This document shows positions 8,459 through 15,523 of a stretch of DNA of 64,000 bases, in pieces. How positions within the stretch are numbered: position 1 is the first letter of the stretch; the number at the start of each line of letters is the position of its first letter. The stretch covers positions 693,501 to 757,500 of the forward strand of contig NC_022657.1 of NCBI RefSeq assembly GCF_000494755.1, in the 5' to 3' direction. The translations under genes were made by a program, and so were the position numbers. The notes under the pieces are model-generated. The model made no database searches. It saw only the letters and a program-made list of their open reading frames with translations, and was not told the origin of the DNA. This stretch comes from Amorphoplanes friuliensis DSM 7358. GTDB taxonomy: Bacteria > Actinomycetota > Actinomycetes > Mycobacteriales > Micromonosporaceae.

Positions 8459-10005
8459 GCGGCGGCCTGGCGCAGGTCGATGTCGCTGATCAGGCCGCGA
8501 CCGGTCTCCTCGTCCAGCGTTCCGTCGGACACGGCCGTGCTGATCGCCGTCCGCTGCTTCTCGTAGTCGTCCGTGGTCGGGCCACCGTCACGGGCCGGCG
8601 CCGCCGCGGTCATCACCTCGACGCCGCGGGTCCGCATCTCCTCCGCCTCGCGGCGTTCGCCCGAGGTGTCGAGGTGGAGCAGGCCGACCAGCCTGCGGAT
8701 CGTCGTGCCCTGGATCAGCAGGGTGCCCAGCGTGACGATCAGCGCGATCGCCTGGATCGCACTGCGCCCGGGGAACTCCTCGCCGTTCGCCAGCATCTCC
8801 GGCACGGATGCCGCGGCCGCCAGCGTCAGGATGCCGCGCATGCCCGTCCAGCCGACGACCATGGTCTCGCGGGCGTTCGGCGCGTCCAGCGGCATCTCGC
8901 GGGGCCGCCGGTTGCGCCGCCCCCGCGTCCGGCGTTCGTTCAGCCGCTCGGCGAATTCCGGAGATCGGGCCAGCTTCGCCTTGGTGTTGCGGTCGCCGAG
9001 CTGCCACCAGCCGAAGAGCGCGTAGACACCGGTCAGGCGCAGGACGATCGCCGCGAGCAGCAGCACACCGGCTGCGACCAGCGTCCGGGTCAGGCCCGGA
9101 TCCTCCTCCGCGGCCAGATCCTCGAGCACGAACTTCAACTGCAGCCCGATGTACGCGAAGACGAACGTCTCCAGCAGGAAGTCCACGACGGGCCAGAACG
9201 CGTCCTCCTGCAACCGCGTCCGGTACGCGTTCGGATATTGGTGACGCGGGTCCAGCGACGTGTTGATGCTGATCGAGAAGGCGGCGACGACAACCGCGAT
9301 GATGCCCGAGGCGTGCACCTGTTCGGCGAGCAGGAACGCCGTGAACGGCACGAGCAGCCCGAGTGAGGTCTCCAGCGTCGGGTTGCGCAGCATCTTGCGC
9401 AGCGTGAGCGTCGCGATGGCCAGCAGGCCACCGATCCCCGCGCCGATGCTGGCGTTGCGGAAGAACTCCAGGATCCCGCCGCCCCACGTGGTGTGCTCAC
9501 CGCTCACCGCCGCGACCGCGATGCTGAACAACGTCAGCGCCGTGGCGTCGTTCACCAGGCTCTCGCCGGTGAGGATGGTGGTGACCCGTTTGGGCAGCCC
9601 CAGCTCGTCGCCGTGGGTCACCGTGGTGATCGTGTCCGGCGGTGCGAGCACCGAGCCGAGCACAAAGGCGGCCGCCAGCCCGATCGTCGGCAACAGCCAG
9701 GTCGACAGCGCACCGAGGGCGCCCGCGGTCAGCACGACCAGGAGCACACCCAGGTTGAAGATGGCCCGGAAGTTCCTGCCGAACGCCGTGAACGACGCCC
9801 CGCGGGTGGCCGAGTAGAGCAGCGGCGGCACGACGATCGCCAGCATCAGCTCGCTCTCGAGCTCCAGCCGCGGCACCCCGGGGATGAAGCTGACCCCGGC
9901 GGCCAGCGTGACCACGATGAGGCCGGGCTGGAGTCCACGCCGGTGGGCCAGGGCCGAGATGCCGATGCCGGCCCCGATGATGAGCAAGATCTGTACGCCG
10001 TTCAC
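8443..10005 (-). CDS. CPA1-family Na+/H+ antiporter
   Basis: 520 aa with 12 or so membrane segments. Conserved elements include LAPPDTITTVTHG and GESLVNDATALTLFSIAVA, whose Asp-Ala pair is the transport site of CPA1 exchangers. A soluble C-terminal tail of about 90 residues probably regulates activity. It would exchange protons for Na+ or K+. GTG 10005 is 5 nt after the stop of the SorC-type regulator on the same strand, so translation may be coupled. A paralogous antiporter is at 45542-47194. Confidence 0.9.
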   Translation of the reverse strand: MNGVQILLIIGAGIGISALAHRRGLQPGLIVVTLAAGVSFIPGVPRLELESELMLAIVVPPLLYSATRGASFTAFGRNFRAIFNLGVLLVVLTAGALGALSTWLLPTIGLAAAFVLGSVLAPPDTITTVTHGDELGLPKRVTTILTGESLVNDATALTLFSIAVAAVSGEHTTWGGGILEFFRNASIGAGIGGLLAIATLTLRKMLRNPTLETSLGLLVPFTAFLLAEQVHASGIIAVVVAAFSISINTSLDPRHQYPNAYRTRLQEDAFWPVVDFLLETFVFAYIGLQLKFVLEDLAAEEDPGLTRTLVAAGVLLLAAIVLRLTGVYALFGWWQLGDRNTKAKLARSPEFAERLNERRTRGRRNRRPREMPLDAPNARETMVVGWTGMRGILTLAAAASVPEMLANGEEFPGRSAIQAIALIVTLGTLLIQGTTIRRLVGLLHLDTSGERREAEEMRTRGVEVMTAAAPARDGGPTTDDYEKQRTAISTAVSDGTLDEETGRGLISDIDLRQAAAQASS

Positions 10006-10010
10006 GCCCG

Positions 10011-10916
10011 TCAGGCTAGTGACATCAACGCCGTCGCCGCTGCCGTGTCGGTGATCAATCGGTGAACGAGTCCCGCCCGGACGGCTGCGGCGAGTGCGGG
10101 CGCCTTCGTCTCGCCGCCGGCCACCGCGATGACGTCAGGCACCGCCCGCAGTTGCTCGGTGGTGATGGCGATGCACCGGGCGGGCACGGTGTCGCCGCCG
10201 ACCACCGAGCCGTTCTTGTCCAGAACGGTCGAGCAGATGTCCGCGACGGCACCGGCCGCGTCGAGATCCCGGATCAGCGGCTCCGGCAGGGCCGACCGCA
10301 GCGACGAGCCGCCGGGCTGCCAGCGTCCGATGCCGACCAGCGCACAGGTCAGCCGCGGGAAAGTCGCCAGCGTCTCCGCGACCGACGCGGTGGCCCGCAG
10401 CGAGGCGGCGACCTCGGGCGAGTCGAGGATCATGGGCACGTGCAGGGCGTGGACCCGGCCGCCGGTGCGTTCACTCAGGCGGCGCAGCAGCTCCAGCGAG
10501 TTCACGTTGAGATCCGCGCTCGGCACGCTTCCGACGATCTGGACCACCTCGGCCCGGGGCAGCGGCGGCAGGACCGCGGTGAGTTCGTGCAGCGTACGGC
10601 CCCAGGAGACGCCGAGCACGTCCTCCTCGGTGAGCCGCTCGGCCAGCAGGGCGGCACAGGCGGGCCCGAGCTGGTCCGGCTCCCGCAGGACCAGCGCCTG
10701 CCGGATCCCGGTGTACGCGGTCAGGCGCTCCGACAGCTCGAGGTCCACCGCCGGTGGCACCGCGATCTCGATGCGGACGACGCCGTCGCGCAAGGCGCGG
10801 TCCAGGATCCGCGCGACCCGGAAGCGCGAGATGCCGAGCTCGTCCCCGATCTGCTTCTTGGTGCGCTGCTCCAGGTAGAAGCGCCGGGCGACCAGCGCGG
10901 CGATCAGGTCCTGCAC
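10011..10916 (-). CDS. SorC/DeoR-type sugar-binding regulator
   Basis: 301 aa from GTG 10916, which has GGAG 7 bases upstream; the frame is open to 10988. An N-terminal helix-turn-helix (KKQIGDELGISRFRVARILDRA) is followed by a SorC-type effector domain that binds a phosphorylated sugar or polyol (GVSWGRTL, VVQIVGS, ALVGIGRW). It diverges from the SDR gene at 11006 over a dyad-rich operator, so it likely controls that dehydrogenase. The antiporter follows directly. Confidence 0.87.
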   Translation of the reverse strand: MQDLIAALVARRFYLEQRTKKQIGDELGISRFRVARILDRALRDGVVRIEIAVPPAVDLELSERLTAYTGIRQALVLREPDQLGPACAALLAERLTEEDVLGVSWGRTLHELTAVLPPLPRAEVVQIVGSVPSADLNVNSLELLRRLSERTGGRVHALHVPMILDSPEVAASLRATASVAETLATFPRLTCALVGIGRWQPGGSSLRSALPEPLIRDLDAAGAVADICSTVLDKNGSVVGGDTVPARCIAITTEQLRAVPDVIAVAGGETKAPALAAAVRAGLVHRLITDTAAATALMSLA

Positions 10917-10965
10917 GCCTTGACTCCGTTCCGGACAGCAGCGCACGATGGTTGTCAAACGAGCG

Positions 10966-10985
10966 ATGAGCCGCTCATATGAGCG
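10966..10985. promoter_or_regulatory. Overlapping dyads, SorC-regulator operator
   Basis: Two perfect palindromes overlap: ATGAGC-C-GCTCAT (10966-10978) and CGCTCATATGAGCG (10972-10985). This gives three TGAGC half-sites in alternating orientation between the divergent regulator and SDR genes. A multimeric SorC-family protein would be expected to bind such an array. Confidence 0.65.
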
Positions 10986-11005
10986 CACCCTAGCAGGGAG
11001 TTGGC

Positions 11006-11764
11006 ATGGAGCAACGGTCGGCGCTGATCACCGGAGCCGCGCGGGGCATCGGACGGGCAATCGCCGCTCGCCTGATCGCGGACGGGCTCGCCGTGTCGGT
11101 GGCCGACCTGCCCGGTCCGGAGCTCGACCGGACAGCCGTGGAGCTCGGTGCTCACGGCGTACCGGTGGATGTTGTCGAACAGGGTGAGGTCGACGCGGCC
11201 GTCGCGGCGCACGTGGCCCGCTTCGGAGGTCTCGACGTGCTGGTGGCGAACGCGGGCATCGCCGTGACCGCGCCGCTGGTAGAGACCACGGCCGAGGACT
11301 GGCAGCGCACGATGGACGTCAACCTCAAGGGTGTCTTCCACTGCTATCGGGCCGCCGCCCGGCAGATGATCGCCCAGGGGCGCGGCGGCCGGCTGATCGG
11401 TGCGGCGTCGGTCGCCGCCCATCGCGGTGGCAAGTGGCAGGGCGCCTATTCGGCGTCGAAGTTCGCCGTTCGCGGTCTGAGCCAGTCCGTCGCCCAGGAG
11501 CTCGCGGAGCACAACATCACCGTCAACGTCTACAGCCCGGGCGTCGTGCAGACGCCGATGTGGGAGTCGATCGACCAGGTGATGACCACCCGCCGGGGCA
11601 CCGCGACCGGCTCGGAGCTGGCCGGCATGGTCGCCGGCATCCCGCTGGGCCGCCTCGAGACGCCGGACGACGTCGCCGGTGTCGTCTCGTTCCTGGCGTC
11701 ATCCGACGCGGGTTACGTGACCGGCCAGTCCATCGTCGTCGACGGCGGAATGTGGTTCTCCTGA
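11006..11764 (+). CDS. SDR-family sugar alcohol/acetoin-type dehydrogenase
   Basis: 252-aa short-chain dehydrogenase. NAD(P) motif TGAARGIG near residue 9, NAG at about 86-88, catalytic S136 region (GAASVAA) and YSASK near 150, C-terminal VTGQSIVVDGGM. AGGGAG lies 5 bases before ATG 11006. Its partner, a SorC-type regulator, suggests a sugar, sugar alcohol or diol substrate, but the exact one cannot be read from sequence. Confidence 0.88.
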   Translation: MEQRSALITGAARGIGRAIAARLIADGLAVSVADLPGPELDRTAVELGAHGVPVDVVEQGEVDAAVAAHVARFGGLDVLVANAGIAVTAPLVETTAEDWQRTMDVNLKGVFHCYRAAARQMIAQGRGGRLIGAASVAAHRGGKWQGAYSASKFAVRGLSQSVAQELAEHNITVNVYSPGVVQTPMWESIDQVMTTRRGTATGSELAGMVAGIPLGRLETPDDVAGVVSFLASSDAGYVTGQSIVVDGGMWFS

Positions 11765-11789
11765 CTGCCGTCGCCCGGGCGCACGCCGG

Positions 11790-11795
11790 TATGCT
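11790..11795 (+). promoter_or_regulatory. -10 box of glyA
   Basis: TATGCT matches TANNNT and lies 6 nt before the first conserved base of the ZTP aptamer. No good -35 box is visible at 16-19 nt spacing. Confidence 0.4.
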
Positions 11796-11800
11796 GGTCG

Positions 11801-11889
11801 GCGGGCCGTGACTGGCGCGTTCGGATGGGCAAACCATCGGGGAGCGGTCCCGTCCGTTCCGGACGACCTGCCGTGCGCCTGGGCCTCTT
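11801..11889 (+). ncRNA. ZTP (pfl) riboswitch upstream of glyA
   Basis: The 5' half has CCGTGACTGGCG (11806-11817) and, after a hairpin, AACCATCGGGGAGC (11832-11845). The 3' half has the pseudoknot strand GCGCCTGGGCCT. These are the two conserved blocks of the ZTP/ZMP riboswitch, joined by a variable linker hairpin. The class senses the folate-stress signal ZMP/ZTP and commonly precedes glyA, folD or purH, so the downstream gene fits exactly. GGGAGG, the glyA SD, begins 12 nt after the aptamer, so control could be at translation. Confidence 0.88.
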
Positions 11890-11910
11890 CACCTGTGATA
11901 GGGAGGTCCG

Positions 11911-13332
11911 ATGTCTGCACTGAACGCCGAATCGACCGCATTCCGCTCCGCCCTGGACGCGGTCCGCGCCGTCGAGCCCCGCATCGCCGACGCGATCGCC
12001 AAGGAGCTGACCGATCAGCGCGAGTCCCTCAAGCTGATCGCGTCCGAGAACTACGCGTCCCCGGCCGTGCTGCTGGCCATGGGTAACTGGCTCAGCGACA
12101 AGTACGCCGAGGGCACGATCGGCCGCCGTTTCTACGCCGGCTGCCAGAACGTCGACACCGTCGAGTCCGTCGCCGTCGAGCACGCGAAGGCCCTGTTCAA
12201 CGCGCCGTACGCGTACGTGCAGCCGCACTCCGGCATCGACGCGAACCTCGTCGCGTACTGGGCGATCCTCGCCGACCGGGTCGAGGCGCCCGCCCTGGCC
12301 AAGGTCCAGAAGCGCAACGTCAACGACATGACCGACGCCGAGTGGGCCGAGCTGCGGGCTGCTTTCGGCAACCAGCGCATGCTCGGCATGTCGCTCGACG
12401 CCGGTGGTCACCTCACCCACGGTTTCCGCCCGAACATCTCCGGCAAGATGTTCGACCAGCGCAGCTACGGCGTCGACCCGGCCACGGGCCAGATCGACTA
12501 CGCGGCGCTGCGGACGTCGGCCCAGGAGTTCAAGCCCCTGGTCATCGTCGGTGGCTACTCCGCGTACCCCCGCAAGGTGAACTTCCGCATCATGCGCGAG
12601 ATCGCCGACGAGGTCGGTGCGACGTTCATGGTCGACATGGCGCACTTCGCGGGCCTGGTCGCCGGCAAGGTCTTCACCGGTGACTTCGACCCGATCGCGA
12701 ACGCCCACATCGTCACCACGACGACCCACAAGAGCCTGCGCGGCCCGCGCGGCGGTGCGGTCTTCTGCCAGCCCGAGCTGTCCGACCAGGTCGACCGCGG
12801 CTGTCCGATGGTCCTCGGCGGCCCGCTCGCGCACGTGATGGCGGCCAAGGCGGTCGCGTTCGCCGAGGCCCGCCGCCCCGAGTTCGCCGACTACGCCCAG
12901 CGCATCGTCGACAACTCTCAGGCGCTCGCGGCCGGCCTGACCAGCCGGGGCGCCACCGTCGTCAGCGGCGGCACCGACAACCACCTGGTGCTGATCGACG
13001 TCGACAAGTACGGCCTGACCGGCCGTCAGGCGGAGCAGGCGCTGCTCGACTCGGGCATCGTCACCAACCGCAACTCGATCCCGCAGGACCCGAACGGCGC
13101 CTGGTACACCTCGGGCATCCGCATCGGCACGCCGGCCCTGACCACCCGCGGCCTCGGCACGGGCGAGATGGACCAGATCGCCGAGCTCATGCACACGGTC
13201 CTGACCAGCACCAAGGCCGGCGCGTCCAAGGCGAAGTTCGACCTTGCCACCGCGGTTTCCGACCGGGTGTCGAAGCAGGCCACCGAGCTGCTCGCCGACT
13301 TCCCGCTCTACCCCAGCGTCGACCTGGGCTGA
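11911..13332 (+). CDS. glyA: Serine hydroxymethyltransferase
   Basis: 473-aa PLP enzyme that interconverts serine + THF and glycine + 5,10-methylene-THF. PLP lysine is K274 in [29 protein letters not shown] and [13 protein letters not shown] are conserved cofactor and substrate motifs. It is longer than the usual 415-430 aa, with an insertion around residues 125-180 ([15 protein letters not shown]). This is the long form common in Actinobacteria. GGGAGG precedes ATG 11911 by 4 nt. Control by the ZTP riboswitch would raise one-carbon supply when 10-formyl-THF is low. Confidence 0.96.
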   Translation: MSALNAESTAFRSALDAVRAVEPRIADAIAKELTDQRESLKLIASENYASPAVLLAMGNWLSDKYAEGTIGRRFYAGCQNVDTVESVAVEHAKALFNAPYAYVQPHSGIDANLVAYWAILADRVEAPALAKVQKRNVNDMTDAEWAELRAAFGNQRMLGMSLDAGGHLTHGFRPNISGKMFDQRSYGVDPATGQIDYAALRTSAQEFKPLVIVGGYSAYPRKVNFRIMREIADEVGATFMVDMAHFAGLVAGKVFTGDFDPIANAHIVTTTTHKSLRGPRGGAVFCQPELSDQVDRGCPMVLGGPLAHVMAAKAVAFAEARRPEFADYAQRIVDNSQALAAGLTSRGATVVSGGTDNHLVLIDVDKYGLTGRQAEQALLDSGIVTNRNSIPQDPNGAWYTSGIRIGTPALTTRGLGTGEMDQIAELMHTVLTSTKAGASKAKFDLATAVSDRVSKQATELLADFPLYPSVDLG

Positions 13333-13339
13333 CCTGCGC

Positions 13340-13374
13340 AGATGGCTGCGTCCGGAGTTCGGGCGCGGCCATCT
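13340..13374 (+). terminator. Hairpin after glyA
   Basis: AGATGGC-T-GCG (13340-13350) pairs with CGC-G-GCCATCT (13364-13374). It starts 8 nt after the glyA stop. The stem is strong; there is no T-tract. Confidence 0.6.
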
Positions 13375-13418
13375 TGCTGCGCTCGTTAGGCCCGTGCCGA
13401 GGCGGGTATGCGGCTGCC

Positions 13419-14513
13419 ATGACGGAACAACCGAGTGACCAGCCCATCGGCGATCTCGAAACCGTGCACACCTTCGACAGCGGGCCGATGCCCACCGGGG
13501 TGAGCGTTTCGGCGACCGGCCGGATCTTCGTCAACTACCCCAAGTGGGGCGACGACGTGGAGTTCACCGTCGCCGAGCTGCGTGACGGCACCGCCGTCGC
13601 CTACCCGGACCAGGCCTGGAACAGCCCGGCCGGTGACGACGACGCCAAGGCCTTCGTCTCCGTGCAGAGCATCGTCGTCGACCCCGCCGACCGGTTGTGG
13701 GTGCTCGACACCGGCAGCCCGCTGTTCCAGCCGACCACGCCCGGCGGGCCCAAGCTCGTCTGCGTCGACCTCGCGACCGACACCGTCGTGCAGACCATCG
13801 TCTTCGAGCCCGACGTGGCGCTGCCGACCACGTACCTCAACGACGTCCGCTTCGACCTGCGCCGCAACGTCGCTTTCATCACCGACTCCTCGGACCAGGG
13901 CGCCAACGGCATCATCGTGGTCGACCTGGCCACCGGTACGGCCTGGCGCCGGCTGCACGATCACCCCTCCACCAAGGCCGAGGAGCCGGCGACGTTCCTG
14001 CCGGTCGTGGAGGGTGCGGTGCTGATGAAACGACCCGCCGACGGCCCACCGGAGCCGGTACGCATGGGGTCGGACGGCATCGCCATCGCCGCCGACGGGT
14101 CCCGCCTCTACTACTGCCCGCTCGCCTCCCGGCACTGGTACAGCGTCTCCACCGACGCCCTGGTGGACCGGTCGGTCGGTGATCCGGAGGTGGCCGCCAC
14201 CGTCGTCGACGAGGGCAACAAGGGCGGCGGATCCGACGGCCTCGAGACCGACGACCAGGGCCGCTTCTACGTCACCGATTACGAGCACAACGCGATCCTG
14301 CGGCGGCTGCCGGACGGTACGTTCGAGACGGTCGCCCACGATCCGCGGCTGCTGTGGCCGGACACGATGTCGGTTGCCGCCGACCGCCACCTCTACGTCA
14401 CGGCCAACCAGCTGCACCGGCAGGCGGACTACCAGGGTGGCACCGACCAGCGGCACTACCCGTACTCGCTGTTCCGGGTGGCGATCGATGCGGGCCCGGT
14501 CAGGCTCGTCTGA
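13419..14513 (+). CDS. Yellow/SMP-30-like beta-propeller protein
   Basis: 364 aa from ATG 13419. Propeller-like repeats are visible: PTGVSVSATGRIFVNYPKW, VVDPADRLWVLDTG, YLNDVRFDLRRNVAFITDS, SDGLETDDQGRFYVTDYEHN and PDTMSVAADRHLYVTANQ. The order and the N-L-W-V-L-D-type motifs match the major royal jelly/yellow family, distantly related to gluconolactonases. No signal peptide is seen, so it appears cytoplasmic. Its substrate is unknown. The last 14 bases overlap the convergent phosphoesterase gene. Confidence 0.85.
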   Translation: MTEQPSDQPIGDLETVHTFDSGPMPTGVSVSATGRIFVNYPKWGDDVEFTVAELRDGTAVAYPDQAWNSPAGDDDAKAFVSVQSIVVDPADRLWVLDTGSPLFQPTTPGGPKLVCVDLATDTVVQTIVFEPDVALPTTYLNDVRFDLRRNVAFITDSSDQGANGIIVVDLATGTAWRRLHDHPSTKAEEPATFLPVVEGAVLMKRPADGPPEPVRMGSDGIAIAADGSRLYYCPLASRHWYSVSTDALVDRSVGDPEVAATVVDEGNKGGGSDGLETDDQGRFYVTDYEHNAILRRLPDGTFETVAHDPRLLWPDTMSVAADRHLYVTANQLHRQADYQGGTDQRHYPYSLFRVAIDAGPVRLV

Positions 14514-15003
14514 TCACCCGGTGCAGCTCCACGCCGGACAGCTGCCCACCGGCCACCGTCGCCGTCTGGAAAGTCGCGTACGGCTGACGGCGGCGGTCGG
14601 TCGGTGAGCCGGGGTTGAGCAACCGCAGCCCGGTGGTGGCCGTCGTGTCCCACGGGATGTGCGAGTGGCCGAACACCAGCACGTCCGTGTCGGGGAAGCG
14701 TTCCGCGCAGCGCTGCTCGCGACCCGTGGACTGCCCGGTCTCGTGGACCACGGCGAGGCGTACGCCGTCCAGCTCGGCGCGGGCGATCTCCGGCAGCCGG
14801 GCCCGCAGCGCCGGACCGTCGTTGTTGCCGTAACAGGCGATCAGCCGTCTCGACCGGGCCTCCAGCGCGTCCAGCAGTGGCACGTCGACCCAGTCGCCGG
14901 CGTGGACGACCACGTCGGCTGCCTCCACCTCGGCCCACAGCGCCGGGGGCAGGTCCCGGGCGCGCTTGGGCACGTGTGTGTCCGCCATCAGAACCAGCCG
15001 CAT
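14500..15003 (-). CDS. YfcE-type metallophosphoesterase
   Basis: 167 aa. Dimetal phosphoesterase motifs are complete: ADTHVP (D8, H10), HAGDWVD, CYGNNDG, VVHETGQ (GH-equivalent) and FGHSHIP, then NPGSPTDRRR. It belongs to the small YfcE/MJ0936 phosphodiesterase group; the cellular substrate is unknown. ATG 15003 is 16 nt from a perfect 16-bp palindrome that could overlap its promoter. Confidence 0.88.
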   Translation of the reverse strand: MRLVLMADTHVPKRARDLPPALWAEVEAADVVVHAGDWVDVPLLDALEARSRRLIACYGNNDGPALRARLPEIARAELDGVRLAVVHETGQSTGREQRCAERFPDTDVLVFGHSHIPWDTTATTGLRLLNPGSPTDRRRQPYATFQTATVAGGQLSGVELHRVIRRA

Positions 15004-15019
15004 CCGTCCACCCTACGAC

Positions 15020-15035
15020 GGGGAAGCGCTTCCCC
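15020..15035. promoter_or_regulatory. Perfect 16-bp palindrome, LacI-type operator
   Basis: GGGGAAGCGCTTCCCC is a perfect dyad with the central AGCGCT typical of LacI-family sites. It lies 16 nt upstream of the phosphoesterase start. A related, less perfect site is at 15415-15428. Confidence 0.6.
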
Positions 15036-15376
15036 GATTTTTCGCCTCGCTGCCCCAATCGAGCGGTAAGCCGGTAATGACCGTCCTGCGCGAGCGAGCC
15101 GATTCGGGCAGGCCGATTGCCCGTCCGCAACCGTTATCCGGACCCAGGCGTACCCGTCACCGAAGCCTCGTCAGTCAGCCGGCCAACTACGCGCCGCTAC
15201 CTGATGTCCCTGGAGGTGATTGCAGGTTTCCGCAGCTCACGATCGGTGCCACCGGTCTTGGGTGGAGGTGGATCACGAACAGTGAGGCAATCGATGCCAC
15301 CGATGGAGTGACGGCCCAGGCCCGGTCTGCGGCCGGGCGGACGCGATTAACCGCCGCTTAACTTCAGACCCCACCT
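15036..15376. other. Intergenic stretch without a recognised gene
   Basis: 341 bp upstream of the beta-helix gene promoter. Short ORFs occur in several frames but none has an SD or protein-like composition. Two similar GGTGCCACC/GATGCCACC elements (15246-15256 and 15294-15304) and a GC-rich hairpin near 15312-15340 are visible. No riboswitch class is recognised. Confidence 0.5.
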
Positions 15377-15428
15377 TTGACACATGGCCGTAACGAACTT
15401 AGCGTCCAGGAACGGGGGAGCGCTCTCC
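15377..15428 (+). promoter_or_regulatory. Promoter and operator of the beta-helix gene
   Basis: TTGACA (15377-15382), 17-nt spacer, TAGCGT (15400-15405) is a near-consensus promoter. Just past the predicted start lies GGGGAGCGCTCTCC (15415-15428), a dyad resembling the CebR/CelR box TGGGAGCGCTCCCA that represses polysaccharide-use genes in actinomycetes. Confidence 0.65.
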
Positions 15429-15523
15429 GTGAACGCCCCTCCGGCATCCCCATCGGGAGCTTTCCCCGGCTCCCGTCCGGACGCGCATCCCCCGCGTCCG
15501 TATCGCTGTGTGTAGGAGAAGCA

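Noticed and set aside
14966..15361. 131-aa plus-strand ORF upstream of the beta-helix gene
   Set aside because: It overlaps the phosphoesterase start, lacks an SD and shows no protein-like pattern.
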